Shown here: piece by piece, positions 8,510 through 17,077 of the stretch
Numbering within the stretch: the first letter of the stretch is position 1
Layout of the letters: every line of letters begins with the position of its first letter
Assembly: GCA_946056155.1 (NCBI GenBank)
Contig: CAMGIP010000009.1
Location: forward strand, 1-35,867
Direction: 5' to 3'
DNA length: 35,867 nucleotides
DNA from: an uncultured Mediterranea sp.
GTDB taxonomy: Bacteria; Bacteroidota; Bacteroidia; Bacteroidales; Bacteroidaceae
Position numbers and translations under genes: made by a program
The notes under the pieces: generated by a model
Told to the model about the DNA's origin: nothing
Database searches by the model: none
The model's input: the letters and a program-made list of their open reading frames with translations, nothing else

Positions 8510-8912
8510 ATATCTCCTCTCTCTTATCAGATTACTCCTTTTGGGTCAAACAAAGGTTCAGCAGAAAATATATGGGGAACAAAGAAGTGGTTATCATCCT
8601 GACGCTAATGACCGATTCGATATCTCTTATTATTATTTCGATATCTCTTATTATCATAAGGTTCGCGTACATTTATATATGTACCATTTTCTACACCCTG
8701 TTTTCCTATCTGATTCATTGCGGTGTATTGTCAGGTCAATACTTGCTCACAGGAAGCTTTTCTGTTAAAGCTGTTTAAATATGCTCCAAAAACAGCTTAC
8801 TTTCCTTTACAGACTCCTACCTTTCGGCCCCAAAGGTGTTAACACAATCGGTTTAGCATGCCAAAACAACAATAAAGCAAAGGAACAGTCCCGAAAGGGA
8901 GAATAAAATAGT
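8510..8912. other. Gene-free stretch between tRNA-Ala and the PUL
   Basis: About 400 bases without a convincing gene. A hydrophobic 68-codon frame at 8572-8778 runs through a two-copy 21-base repeat (8616-8657) and looks fortuitous. AAGCTGTTT (8768-8776) pairs with AAACAGCTT (8790-8798), a weak terminator-like hairpin. TACCTTTC at 8818-8825 is one base off the -7 consensus and is the best, still weak, promoter candidate for the sigma factor gene. Confidence 0.5.
8616..8657. repeat. Two-copy 21-bp direct repeat
   Basis: Two adjacent copies start TTCGATATCTC at 8616 and 8637 and differ at one of 21 positions, so this is a recent duplication. Confidence 0.85.
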
Positions 8913-9494
8913 ATGAAGCATACAAAATACCTGGAAATAGACACACAAATAGCGCAGCAGTTGAAGTTTGGCGATGAAGAGGCATTTACGGCCATCTTCA
9001 GGCAATACGCAAGGCTTCTCTTTGCGCTGGCCTACCGATACCTCAAATCGGTGGAGGCGGCGGAAGATGCGGTGCAGTTTGTCTTCATGAGGCTGTGGGA
9101 GAAAAGAGAAGTGCTCGACCTCTCCAATGGAGTGAGGAGCCTGCTCTACACCATGCTCAAAAACTACATCCTCAATGAACTGAGACATCAGACCGTGACG
9201 TATGAGAAATTGTATGCCATGGCACAAAATCGCTCCGACAGTACGGAGAAGACGGAGACGGAGAGGATGGAACAACGTGAAATGGAACTGCTGCTGCGCA
9301 AATATATTGGTGAACTGCCGTTGCAGAAGAAGATAATCTGTCGGATGAAACTGGACGAGGGACTTTCCAATCAAGAGATTGCGGACCGGATGAACATTGA
9401 AATCAACACGGTGAAGTCGCACTACACGCAGGCCATCAAGATGCTGAGGGAAAAGATGAAACGGATGAGGCTACTGCTTTGGGCCTTCTGGTAG
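8913..9494 (+). CDS. ECF sigma factor of the PUL
   Basis: A 193-residue RNA polymerase sigma-70 factor of the extracytoplasmic-function type found with Bacteroidales PULs. Region 2 spans roughly residues 25-95 (RQYARLLFALAYRYL, AEDAVQFVFMRLWEKR), and region 4 spans roughly 125-185 with the helix-turn-helix LSNQEIADRMNIEINTVKSH. A charged linker (TEKTETERMEQREME) joins them. It is followed after 162 bases by its FecR partner, so its activity is presumably held by that membrane anti-sigma until SusC reports substrate. It should drive the susCD operon and perhaps itself. Confidence 0.95.
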   Translation: MKHTKYLEIDTQIAQQLKFGDEEAFTAIFRQYARLLFALAYRYLKSVEAAEDAVQFVFMRLWEKREVLDLSNGVRSLLYTMLKNYILNELRHQTVTYEKLYAMAQNRSDSTEKTETERMEQREMELLLRKYIGELPLQKKIICRMKLDEGLSNQEIADRMNIEINTVKSHYTQAIKMLREKMKRMRLLLWAFW

Positions 9495-9656
9495 GCTCAT
9501 GCAGGAAATAGCTGATACTGTGCTTAACAGCTTTAGAGGGGAAGCTTTGGCGGAAGGGATAGGGACGATGAGGACGCTTGCAGCAGATAAGGAATGTAGG
9601 AGGTGTCTCAAACAGGAGGGAAGGCAAAGGGGGAGGAGAAGTGTATGTGATAACGA

Positions 9657-10754
9657 ATGATGATAACTATAGACAGTAGTATGATGGATAGAAAGATTGT
9701 GGAACGAGTGTTGAACAACGCTGCTACACCCGATCAGGCACGTGAAGTGGCGAAAGGATGGGCTACGGAGGAGGGTGAACAGCTCTTCAACGAGCTCTTT
9801 GACCAGGATGTGGAGCGTTTGCAGAGCACGGCAGATAATTCAGGTCAAGGACTGGCCAAGGAGATTTCCGCATTTGATCAGGAAGAAGCTGGGACCTCCG
9901 CTTCTGATTGGGTGCAGGAAGGTGCAGCAGGAGCTGCTTCCGCATTTGCTCAGGAGCAGATGGAGGAGAGACTTATGGCGTGGATAGGCAAGGGGAGAAG
10001 AAACAATTGGAGACTCTATCTGCGCAGAGTGGCGGTATGGTTGCTCTTTGCCCTGCTGGGAGGTGCGGCCGTCTATTTTTGGGAGCGGACAGTGATGGTC
10101 GGTGGAGGTGAATATGCCGAGGTGAGGACTGCCACGGGCGAACGGCTACAGGTGGCCTTTCAAGATGGGTCGGTAGTGCTGCTCAATGCTCAATCCTCCT
10201 TGCGCTACCCCATCAACTTCGGTCATCGACAGCGAAAGGTGGAACTCACTGGAGAGGCCTGTTTCCAGGTGAAGAGAGGTGACAAGAGACCCTTTGTCGT
10301 GGAAGCTGGCGGACTGGAGGTAGAGGTGCTGGGCACTCGGTTCGACGTCAAGGCTTATCCCGAAGAGGAGGTACTTGTCACTTTAGAGGAGGGTGCGGTG
10401 AGACTTAGCGACCACAAATTGCTCAACTACCGGCTGAAACCGGGTGACCAAGCCATTTACAACCGGATTACGGGCAATTGCAGCATCATGCGTCCGCGGG
10501 ATATGATGGCCGTGACAGCTTGGCAGAAGCAGAAACTCTATTTCTACCTCACCCCCTTGGAGGAGATTCTCAAAACGTTGGAGCGTCAGTTTGGCGTTAC
10601 CTTCCGTGTACCCAATCGGGCTGTACTGAAGAACAGGTTCACCGTGTCGGCACCCACCCTCCAGATGGAAGATATTCTCAAAGATATAGAGGCGGTCTCC
10701 TATATTCGTTTCCAGCCCATGGAACAGGGAGGCTACGAGGTTGTTTCCAAGTAG
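9657..10754 (+). CDS. FecR family anti-sigma factor
   Basis: This 365-residue single-pass membrane regulator binds the ECF sigma factor in the cytoplasm and an outer-membrane transducer in the periplasm. The cytoplasmic part is residues 1-120, a single transmembrane helix lies near 124-141 (AVWLLFALLGGAAVYFW), and the periplasmic FecR domain follows (VRTATGERLQVAFQDGSVVLLN, then GEACFQVKRGDKRPFVVE and VLGTRFDVKAY). A C-terminal domain resembling an STN/secretin fold ends the protein (LEEILKTLERQFGVTFRV). Two in-frame ATGs open the gene, so the start may be 9657 or 9660. A 22-base in-frame direct repeat (9866 and 9938) lies in the Ala/Gln-rich cytoplasmic linker. The 269 bases after it hold no credible gene. 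Confidence 0.95.
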   Translation: MMITIDSSMMDRKIVERVLNNAATPDQAREVAKGWATEEGEQLFNELFDQDVERLQSTADNSGQGLAKEISAFDQEEAGTSASDWVQEGAAGAASAFAQEQMEERLMAWIGKGRRNNWRLYLRRVAVWLLFALLGGAAVYFWERTVMVGGGEYAEVRTATGERLQVAFQDGSVVLLNAQSSLRYPINFGHRQRKVELTGEACFQVKRGDKRPFVVEAGGLEVEVLGTRFDVKAYPEEEVLVTLEEGAVRLSDHKLLNYRLKPGDQAIYNRITGNCSIMRPRDMMAVTAWQKQKLYFYLTPLEEILKTLERQFGVTFRVPNRAVLKNRFTVSAPTLQMEDILKDIEAVSYIRFQPMEQGGYEVVSK

Positions 10755-11023
10755 AGCTGTTTCACTCTTGCTCCTCTTTGAGCAGCAGCCAGCCTACTCC
10801 TTGGAAGAGCATCTGCAGGCAGCCGAACAATTAGGTCTCCAACTTGTGAGTGAAAACTTTCGCTCGGCTGAAAACTGGTTGTCAGTATGTCAGCTGAAGA
10901 ACCAACTCGTCAACAAAATATCTATTGAAACATACTTTTTTTCGTATCAGGCTAATACCCTTTTTCGTGTGGGGTGTTAGCCTGATTGTATATCTCTTAA
11001 TATCTGAAAGACAACAAATCATT

Positions 11024-14000
11024 ATGAGAAACCAAAAACAACTATGTAGAGCGGTGCTTGTGGCCTTGGCTCTATGGATGGGAAGCCTGGTGGTGTATGC
11101 CCAGCAGCAGGCACTCCTGTCGCTCGATTTCAAGAATACCCCCTTGGAGAGGGTACTGCTATCCATCAAACAACAGGTGGGTGTGGAGATGGTCTATAGC
11201 GACCAGATTGTGGATGTGAACCGCAAGGTATCCATCCAAGTGAACAAAGTGCCGGTGGAACGGGCACTGCAGATTCTTTTCAAAGACATGGCTGTGAGTT
11301 ATGAACTGCGCAATGGTAAACTCTACCTCAAGGAGAAGAATCTACAGGAGGTGAGACGTATACGCGTCAAAGGTACGGTGAGGGACGTTACCCGTGAACC
11401 GGTCATTGGAGCCAACGTGCGCCTCGTGGGTGATGGAACTGTGGGTACCATCACTGATGTCAACGGAGAGTTTGAACTGGAGGTTCCGGCCAATGCTTCG
11501 TTGGAGGTGAGCTTCATCGGATATACCACTCAGCAGGTGGCCGTCCGCAACCGTACAGCTTTGGCCGTGGTGCTCAAGGAGGAGAGTAAACTGTTGGACG
11601 AAGTGGTGGTCGTTGGCTATGGAAGTATGAAGAAGAAGGATCTCACGGGAGCACTCTCTGTAGTGAGGGGTGAGGAACTCTCGGAACGGAAGACGACCAA
11701 CCTCTCCATTGCGCTACAGGGGGCAACAGCCGGAGTAACCGTGACAAGAAGTAGCGGTGACCCCGAATCTACCGGATCCATTCGCATTCGTGGTATCACT
11801 ACCATCAGCAATGCCGACCCGTTGGTCATTGTGGATGGAATTCCGGGAAAAATTGATCTCGTCAATCCCGATGATGTGGAGAGCATGACAGTGCTCAAGG
11901 ATGCCGCTTCGGCTTCCATCTACGGAGCACGTGCAGCAGCCGGTGTGATTGTCATCACCACCAAGCGTGCCAAAAAGCAGGCATTGGAGATGACCTACAG
12001 TTATGAACATACTTGGGAGATGCCCACCGAACAACCTGATTATGTGGATGCGCAGCAGTATATGCTGATGTGTAACGAAATCCTTTATAACGATAACCCC
12101 TCCGGCGGATGGTGGCAGACCTATACCGAGGACCAAATTACCAACTGGAAGAGACTTAACGCCTCCAACCCCGACAAATATCCCATTGCCAACTGGCAGA
12201 ACGCGGTCATCAAGAGCAGTTCGTCGAGACAGACCCACTCGGTGACCCTGAGTGGAGGAAACCAGACGGTACGCACCAAGGCCTCCTTCCGTTACGACCT
12301 CTCTGATGCCCTCTATGTGAACAAGGAGTATAACCGCTACATGATTCGTGTGAACAACGATATCGATGTCAATCCCTTCGTGAGCGCACATATCGACCTC
12401 AACTTCAAGCGTTCGGAGTCGGTGTCTCCCGTGGATTCACCCTGGGGATCAAGACGCACACCACCTATCTATGCCATTCGCTGGAGCGATGGACGCTGGG
12501 GTGATGTAAAGGATGGAGGCAATGTGCTGCCAAGACTCTATGACGGAGGTACCAAGACGCAGTGGTACAATCAGTTGGGAGGTAAAGCGGGATTGGATAT
12601 CAAACCCTTCAAAGGGCTGAAACTCTCGGGTGTGGTTGCGGTCAATTACTACTTCAACAAATTCAAAACCTTTACTAAAGCTCTTTACTATACCAACTAT
12701 GACTATCCCAACGATCCCAAGCCGATGGGTGGTCATCAGACAACAAGCCTCACGGAAAACCGCAACGACGGACGTGATCTTACCTATCAGCTCTTTGCCA
12801 ACTATGACAAGGCTTGGGGTAAGCACAACCTCTCAGCCATGGTGGGCTATGAAACCTACTATAATACCTACGAGAACCTGTCCGCCACGCGCGATCGGTT
12901 TGCCATGACCTCATTCCCCTATCTTGACCGAGGCAACAGCTCCTACCAGAACACGGGAGGCAATGCCGACCACAATGCCTACCGGTCGGTGTTTGGACGT
13001 GTGGCCTACAACTGGGCCAACAGATATCTCCTGCAGGTGAATGTACGTCGCGACGGCTCTTCACGCTTTGCCAAACGCAACCGATGGGGCAACTTCCCCT
13101 CAGCCTCCATCGGCTATCTGATTTCGGAGGAACCCTTCGTCAAGCGGCTGGGATGGAACTGGCTCTCCAACCTGAAGCTCAAAGCCTCGTATGGCACGTT
13201 GGGCAATGAGCAGATTGGTACCAACTTCCCCTATCAGGCCCTGCTCACGGTGAGCGAGGTGCTGCTCTACGGTCCTAACGGCAGTGCGGAAACCTATGCC
13301 ACTGCGGCTCAGTATGACTATGCAGTGGAGAATATCACCTGGGAAACCACCAAGACCTGGAACGTGGGCTTCGAAGCGGGGTTCCTCAACAACAGACTCT
13401 GGGCCAATGCAGACTTCTACCGGAAGAGAACCGAGGATATGCTGATGAACCTCACCATTCCCCGCTACATCGGATTCAGTGATCCTAAGGTGAATGCAGG
13501 CACCATGGAGACCAAAGGTTTTGAGGTGGAAGTGGGATGGCGCGACCATATCGGACAGCTCAACTACTCCATCTCGGCCAATCTCTCCGACTTCATCTCT
13601 CGTATCACCTACCTCAAGGGCCAGGACATCAGCTCCAGCGCACAGAAGGTGAACATCGAAGGGGGAGAGTTTCAGGAGTGGTATGGATACCTGAGCGATG
13701 GACTCTTTCTCACGGAGGAGGATCTGATGAACTCGCCCAAGACCAGCAACAATGTCAAGGTGGGCGACATCAAGTATAAGGACATCTCGGGTCCTGACGG
13801 AGTACCCGATGGCAAAATCTCGCCTGAGTATGACCGTGTGCTGCTCGGTGGTTCGCTGCCCCGCTACTCCTTTGGCCTGCGGTTGTCCCTCGACTATAAG
13901 GGAATCGACTTCTCGGCCATGTTCCAGGGGGTGGGCAAGCAGAATGCCCGCATCACCCAGCAGATGGTGGAACCCAAAGGAGACAACTGGCTCAATCATC

Positions 14001-14344
14001 CCGCCATCCTCGTAGGCAACTACTGGAGCGCCTTGAATACCGATGAGGAGAATGCACACGTGAAGTATCCGCGTCTCACCTCCAAAGGATCGGGCAACAA
14101 CTATGCCATGTCGGACTACTGGATGTTCAACGGCAACTACCTCAGACTCAAGAATCTGACGCTTGGATATACCTTCAAGCAGGAGTGGCTCAGGAAGGCC
14201 TTCGTCAAGAAACTGAGAATCTATGTGGCTGCCAACGACCTCTTCTGCCTCAACCGATACCCCAAGGGATGGGACCCCGAGGTGGGCGGCATCGGATACC
14301 CTATCACCACCTCGCTTATGGTGGGCGCTTCTGTTAACTTCTAA
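11024..14344 (+). CDS. SusC/RagA TonB-linked outer-membrane transporter with STN domain
   Basis: A 1106-residue outer-membrane beta-barrel that imports glycan fragments using TonB energy, with the SusD lipoprotein as its lid. Order: signal peptide (1-26, ending VYAQ), STN signalling domain (about 30-105, FKNTPLERVLLSIKQQ onward), CarboxypepD-regulatory-like domain (about 113-195, VKGTVRDVTREPVIGANV), TonB box EVVVVGYG, plug domain, and a barrel ending in the aromatic-rich GASVNF. The STN domain is the part that touches FecR-type anti-sigma factors, so this SusC is a transducer as well as a transporter. The frame is open to 10925, but the ATG at 11024 gives the correct signal peptide. Confidence 0.97.
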   Translation: MRNQKQLCRAVLVALALWMGSLVVYAQQQALLSLDFKNTPLERVLLSIKQQVGVEMVYSDQIVDVNRKVSIQVNKVPVERALQILFKDMAVSYELRNGKLYLKEKNLQEVRRIRVKGTVRDVTREPVIGANVRLVGDGTVGTITDVNGEFELEVPANASLEVSFIGYTTQQVAVRNRTALAVVLKEESKLLDEVVVVGYGSMKKKDLTGALSVVRGEELSERKTTNLSIALQGATAGVTVTRSSGDPESTGSIRIRGITTISNADPLVIVDGIPGKIDLVNPDDVESMTVLKDAASASIYGARAAAGVIVITTKRAKKQALEMTYSYEHTWEMPTEQPDYVDAQQYMLMCNEILYNDNPSGGWWQTYTEDQITNWKRLNASNPDKYPIANWQNAVIKSSSSRQTHSVTLSGGNQTVRTKASFRYDLSDALYVNKEYNRYMIRVNNDIDVNPFVSAHIDLNFKRSESVSPVDSPWGSRRTPPIYAIRWSDGRWGDVKDGGNVLPRLYDGGTKTQWYNQLGGKAGLDIKPFKGLKLSGVVAVNYYFNKFKTFTKALYYTNYDYPNDPKPMGGHQTTSLTENRNDGRDLTYQLFANYDKAWGKHNLSAMVGYETYYNTYENLSATRDRFAMTSFPYLDRGNSSYQNTGGNADHNAYRSVFGRVAYNWANRYLLQVNVRRDGSSRFAKRNRWGNFPSASIGYLISEEPFVKRLGWNWLSNLKLKASYGTLGNEQIGTNFPYQALLTVSEVLLYGPNGSAETYATAAQYDYAVENITWETTKTWNVGFEAGFLNNRLWANADFYRKRTEDMLMNLTIPRYIGFSDPKVNAGTMETKGFEVEVGWRDHIGQLNYSISANLSDFISRITYLKGQDISSSAQKVNIEGGEFQEWYGYLSDGLFLTEEDLMNSPKTSNNVKVGDIKYKDISGPDGVPDGKISPEYDRVLLGGSLPRYSFGLRLSLDYKGIDFSAMFQGVGKQNARITQQMVEPKGDNWLNHPAILVGNYWSALNTDEENAHVKYPRLTSKGSGNNYAMSDYWMFNGNYLRLKNLTLGYTFKQEWLRKAFVKKLRIYVAANDLFCLNRYPKGWDPEVGGIGYPITTSLMVGASVNF

Positions 14345-14364
14345 TTTACTACTTTTATACGGAC

Positions 14365-16059
14365 ATGAAAACAAGAAAATATGCTTTGATAGCGGGTTGG
14401 GCACTGCTGGCTCTCACGGGTTGCCAGGACCTGGACCTGAATCCGCTCTCCAGTGGCTCCTCGGAGACTTGGAACGCTACAGAAGATGAGATTGTCATGA
14501 GCCTCCGCGACCTCTATCGGGACCGCTTTTGGCCAACCGACCAGGAGAGCTGGACCGACGACTGGACCAACCGGGACGTGACGAGTGTCTTGCTCAATGG
14601 TACCCTCAACGGACAGACCTACGAGGTGACCGACCTCTGGGATGCGCAATACAAGATGATCAGTCGGGCCAATACGGTGATTCTCAACGCTCGACGAGCC
14701 TTGAACAACGGACTCTCGCAGGCTCAGGTGGATCGCTATGTCGCAGAAGCACGCTTCCTCAGAGCTACGGCTTACAGCCGGCTTACGGAGAAGTTTGGCG
14801 ACGTGCCCTACGTCACTGACCTGCTCACCATTGAGGAGGCCTTTGCCTACGGGCGTACTCCCCTCAAGGAGGTCAACACCCATATCTATGAGGATTTTGA
14901 CGAGGCCATACGGCTATTACCCACCTCATACAAGGAGGATCAGCGGGCCACACGCTGGGTTGCATTGGGCTTCAAGGCTCGCCATGCGCTCTACATGGGC
15001 GACTATGAACTGGCTGCCGCTGCGGCCAAGGAGATCATCGAGAATGGCCCCTACACTCTGCACAAGGATTTCAGTGACCTTTTCGTCTCTGTTCCGAAAT
15101 CGAGCAATCGTGATGAGGCCATGTTTGTCATCCCACGATCTATAGAGCTGAAGATGAACGTGATACATACGCAGCCCTATCTGCCGCGTACCAGTGGAGG
15201 TTATGTGCAGTACACCCCCTCCTGGGACCTGCTGGCCGCTTTTCTCTGCACCGATGGACTCACGGTGGACAAGTCTCCGCTCTTTGACTCACACAAGCCT
15301 TTCGACAATCGCGACCCTCGCTGCGAGGCTACCATCGTGAAATTCGGCTCCAACTTCCTGGGTTACGGCTACGACCCCTCACCCAAGGCTAGGTATCTCT
15401 ACAACTACTCCACAGGAAAGTATGACATCGAAAATAAGGATACTCGTATGCTCCAGCAGTATGCCTCTTACAACGGATTGGCCATTCGCAAAAAAGTCGA
15501 TGATTCTTGGCCAATGCCGGGGTTCATGGCGGAGAACGACAATATCGTGATGCGTCTGGCAGAGATGTATCTCACTTATGCTGAAGCCAAAATCGAACTC
15601 AATCAGATAGACCAGAGTGTGCTGGATGCCATCAATACAGTCCGAGCACGGGCCTACGGATGCAGCAAGGAGGAGGTAGGAAGTTATCCCGTGGTGAGCG
15701 TCACCGATCAAGCTGAACTCCGTAGCATCGTGCGTATCGAACGGCGTATGGAGTTGGCATGGGAGGGATTGCGCTATATGGATCTCGTGAGGTGGAGGTT
15801 GGCCTCCGTGTCGCTCAACCGCAAGAACTATGGGGTGAAGTATCCAATGTCTACCTCTAACAGCTACATGGCCGATTGGTTTTGGGCCTTCCCGCCCACC
15901 ATCGACGAGAACGGACTGCCCGACTTCTCGGAGATGGAGCGACAGGGCAAGGTGAATACACTCTCGGAGAGAAATTGGGATGACCGACAGTATCTCTGGC
16001 CCATACCCACTACCGACTTGCAAATCAATGAGAACATGACCAATAACCCGGGCTATTGA
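14365..16059 (+). CDS. SusD/RagB nutrient-uptake lipoprotein
   Basis: A 564-residue surface lipoprotein, the glycan-binding lid of the SusC pore. The signal peptide ends LALTGC with Cys20, followed by QDLDLNPLSSGS, the common SusD opening. Family hallmarks include ADA-like TPR helices (AEARFLRATAYSRLTEKFGDVPYV), AEMYLTYAEAKIEL, and the C-terminal IERRMELAWEGLRYMDLVRW and YLWPIPTTDLQINENMTNNPGY. It starts 20 bases after susC. Substrate cannot be read from the sequence. Confidence 0.97.
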   Translation: MKTRKYALIAGWALLALTGCQDLDLNPLSSGSSETWNATEDEIVMSLRDLYRDRFWPTDQESWTDDWTNRDVTSVLLNGTLNGQTYEVTDLWDAQYKMISRANTVILNARRALNNGLSQAQVDRYVAEARFLRATAYSRLTEKFGDVPYVTDLLTIEEAFAYGRTPLKEVNTHIYEDFDEAIRLLPTSYKEDQRATRWVALGFKARHALYMGDYELAAAAAKEIIENGPYTLHKDFSDLFVSVPKSSNRDEAMFVIPRSIELKMNVIHTQPYLPRTSGGYVQYTPSWDLLAAFLCTDGLTVDKSPLFDSHKPFDNRDPRCEATIVKFGSNFLGYGYDPSPKARYLYNYSTGKYDIENKDTRMLQQYASYNGLAIRKKVDDSWPMPGFMAENDNIVMRLAEMYLTYAEAKIELNQIDQSVLDAINTVRARAYGCSKEEVGSYPVVSVTDQAELRSIVRIERRMELAWEGLRYMDLVRWRLASVSLNRKNYGVKYPMSTSNSYMADWFWAFPPTIDENGLPDFSEMERQGKVNTLSERNWDDRQYLWPIPTTDLQINENMTNNPGY

Positions 16060-16092
16060 TGGAGCCCGATTCATCGATTAATACCTATAATA

Positions 16093-16938
16093 ATGAAAGA
16101 CTATTTATACTTCATGATGCTTGCCTTCGTGGCCTGGACCTGCTGTGCAAGCTGTTCGGATGATGACGAGGAGCGGGCTGTGCAGTGGCAGCTCAATGAG
16201 GCGATGAGCGATGATTTCAACAGCTGGAACCCGGAGAAATGGGGCACCGATGTATGGGTCACTTCATCGGTCTATGCCTTCCGCGACGAGAACGTCTCGG
16301 TCGCTGACGGCTGTCTGCGCTTGGCCGTGAAGAAGGAGGAGCACAACGGATTCCACTATACAGCCGCACGGGTCAAGTCGGCCTTTACCATTGGCGGCAA
16401 TACGGCCGTGGAGGTGAGAGCAAAACTGGTGAAGCATGCAGCACATGTGGCTAATGCCATCTGGTTGAGCGACCAACCTCTGCCGTGGAGCAATCCCAAC
16501 TTGGAGATTGATTTGGTGGAGACGATGCCTGATGATACGTGGCCGGACTGGAAGTTCTCCTCGGGCATTCTCTATTGGTGGCTCAAGGCCGAAGGGGTGG
16601 CCATTCCCGATTGGGTCAACTTCCCTTCCAACCAGAGTTGGATGCAGCAGCAACTGGCGCTCACCTACTATCGCCATACGGTGGGACTGAGCGAAGATTT
16701 TCATACCTATCGGCTGGAGCGTTACAACGGACGCATCCGTATGTATGTGGACGGTGACCTCTATTGGGACCGTGACTGGAAACGGGCAGTGGAACGTCCA
16801 GCTTACTTCCAGTGGGCCACGGATATGGAGCGTCCGCTTATCTTCTCCATAGAGAGCCACAGCGGCAACCCTGTCGAGGAGGAGCTCCCGGGTGAGATGC
16901 TTATAGACTATGTGCATATCTATGATTTAGTACCCTAA
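16093..16938 (+). CDS. GH16-like surface lipoprotein endoglycanase
   Basis: A 281-residue lipoprotein with one jelly-roll domain of the GH16 type. The signal peptide ends CCASC, and the lipidated Cys21 is followed by SDDDEE, an acidic run matching the Bacteroidetes surface-export signal. The catalytic motif ExDxxE is present as LEIDLVE (Glu138 nucleophile, Asp140, Glu143 acid/base), the beta-bulge form used by laminarinases, agarases, carrageenases and mucin O-glycanases. Typical GH16 surroundings are seen: DDFNSWNPEKW early, and DFHTYRLERYNGRIRMYVDGDL late. It probably makes the first cut of the target polymer outside the cell. The subfamily, hence whether the substrate is beta-glucan, galactan or mucin, is not decidable by eye. 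Confidence 0.85.
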   Translation: MKDYLYFMMLAFVAWTCCASCSDDDEERAVQWQLNEAMSDDFNSWNPEKWGTDVWVTSSVYAFRDENVSVADGCLRLAVKKEEHNGFHYTAARVKSAFTIGGNTAVEVRAKLVKHAAHVANAIWLSDQPLPWSNPNLEIDLVETMPDDTWPDWKFSSGILYWWLKAEGVAIPDWVNFPSNQSWMQQQLALTYYRHTVGLSEDFHTYRLERYNGRIRMYVDGDLYWDRDWKRAVERPAYFQWATDMERPLIFSIESHSGNPVEEELPGEMLIDYVHIYDLVP

Positions 16939-17077
16939 GGCCATGAAACGAGTGAAGACAATTGGGGCAGATGGAGGACTTATGTCTCTCTGCGAGAAGG
17001 AGACGCTGTCTGCGGGAAAATGTATGTTTCCTCGATTGACAAATTCGTTGGCCGTGGAAGTCATATCTCTTCGAGAG

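Noticed and set aside
8572..8778. Hydrophobic 68-codon frame after tRNA-Ala
   Set aside because: It is built partly on a two-copy 21-base repeat of A/T-rich DNA, has an overlapping frame of similar length, and shows no family or convincing initiation region.
8382..8912. tRNA-Ala as the attachment site of an integrated element
   Set aside because: No integrase, no direct repeat of the tRNA 3' end was seen downstream, and the following genes form an ordinary PUL.
10741..10980. 79-codon frame between FecR and SusC
   Set aside because: It overlaps the fecR 3' end, has no recognisable domain and no clear initiation region; I treat the gap as leader DNA of susC.
13100..14404. 434-codon minus-strand frame opposite susC
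   Set aside because: Antisense shadow of the SusC barrel region with no recognisable domain or initiation context.
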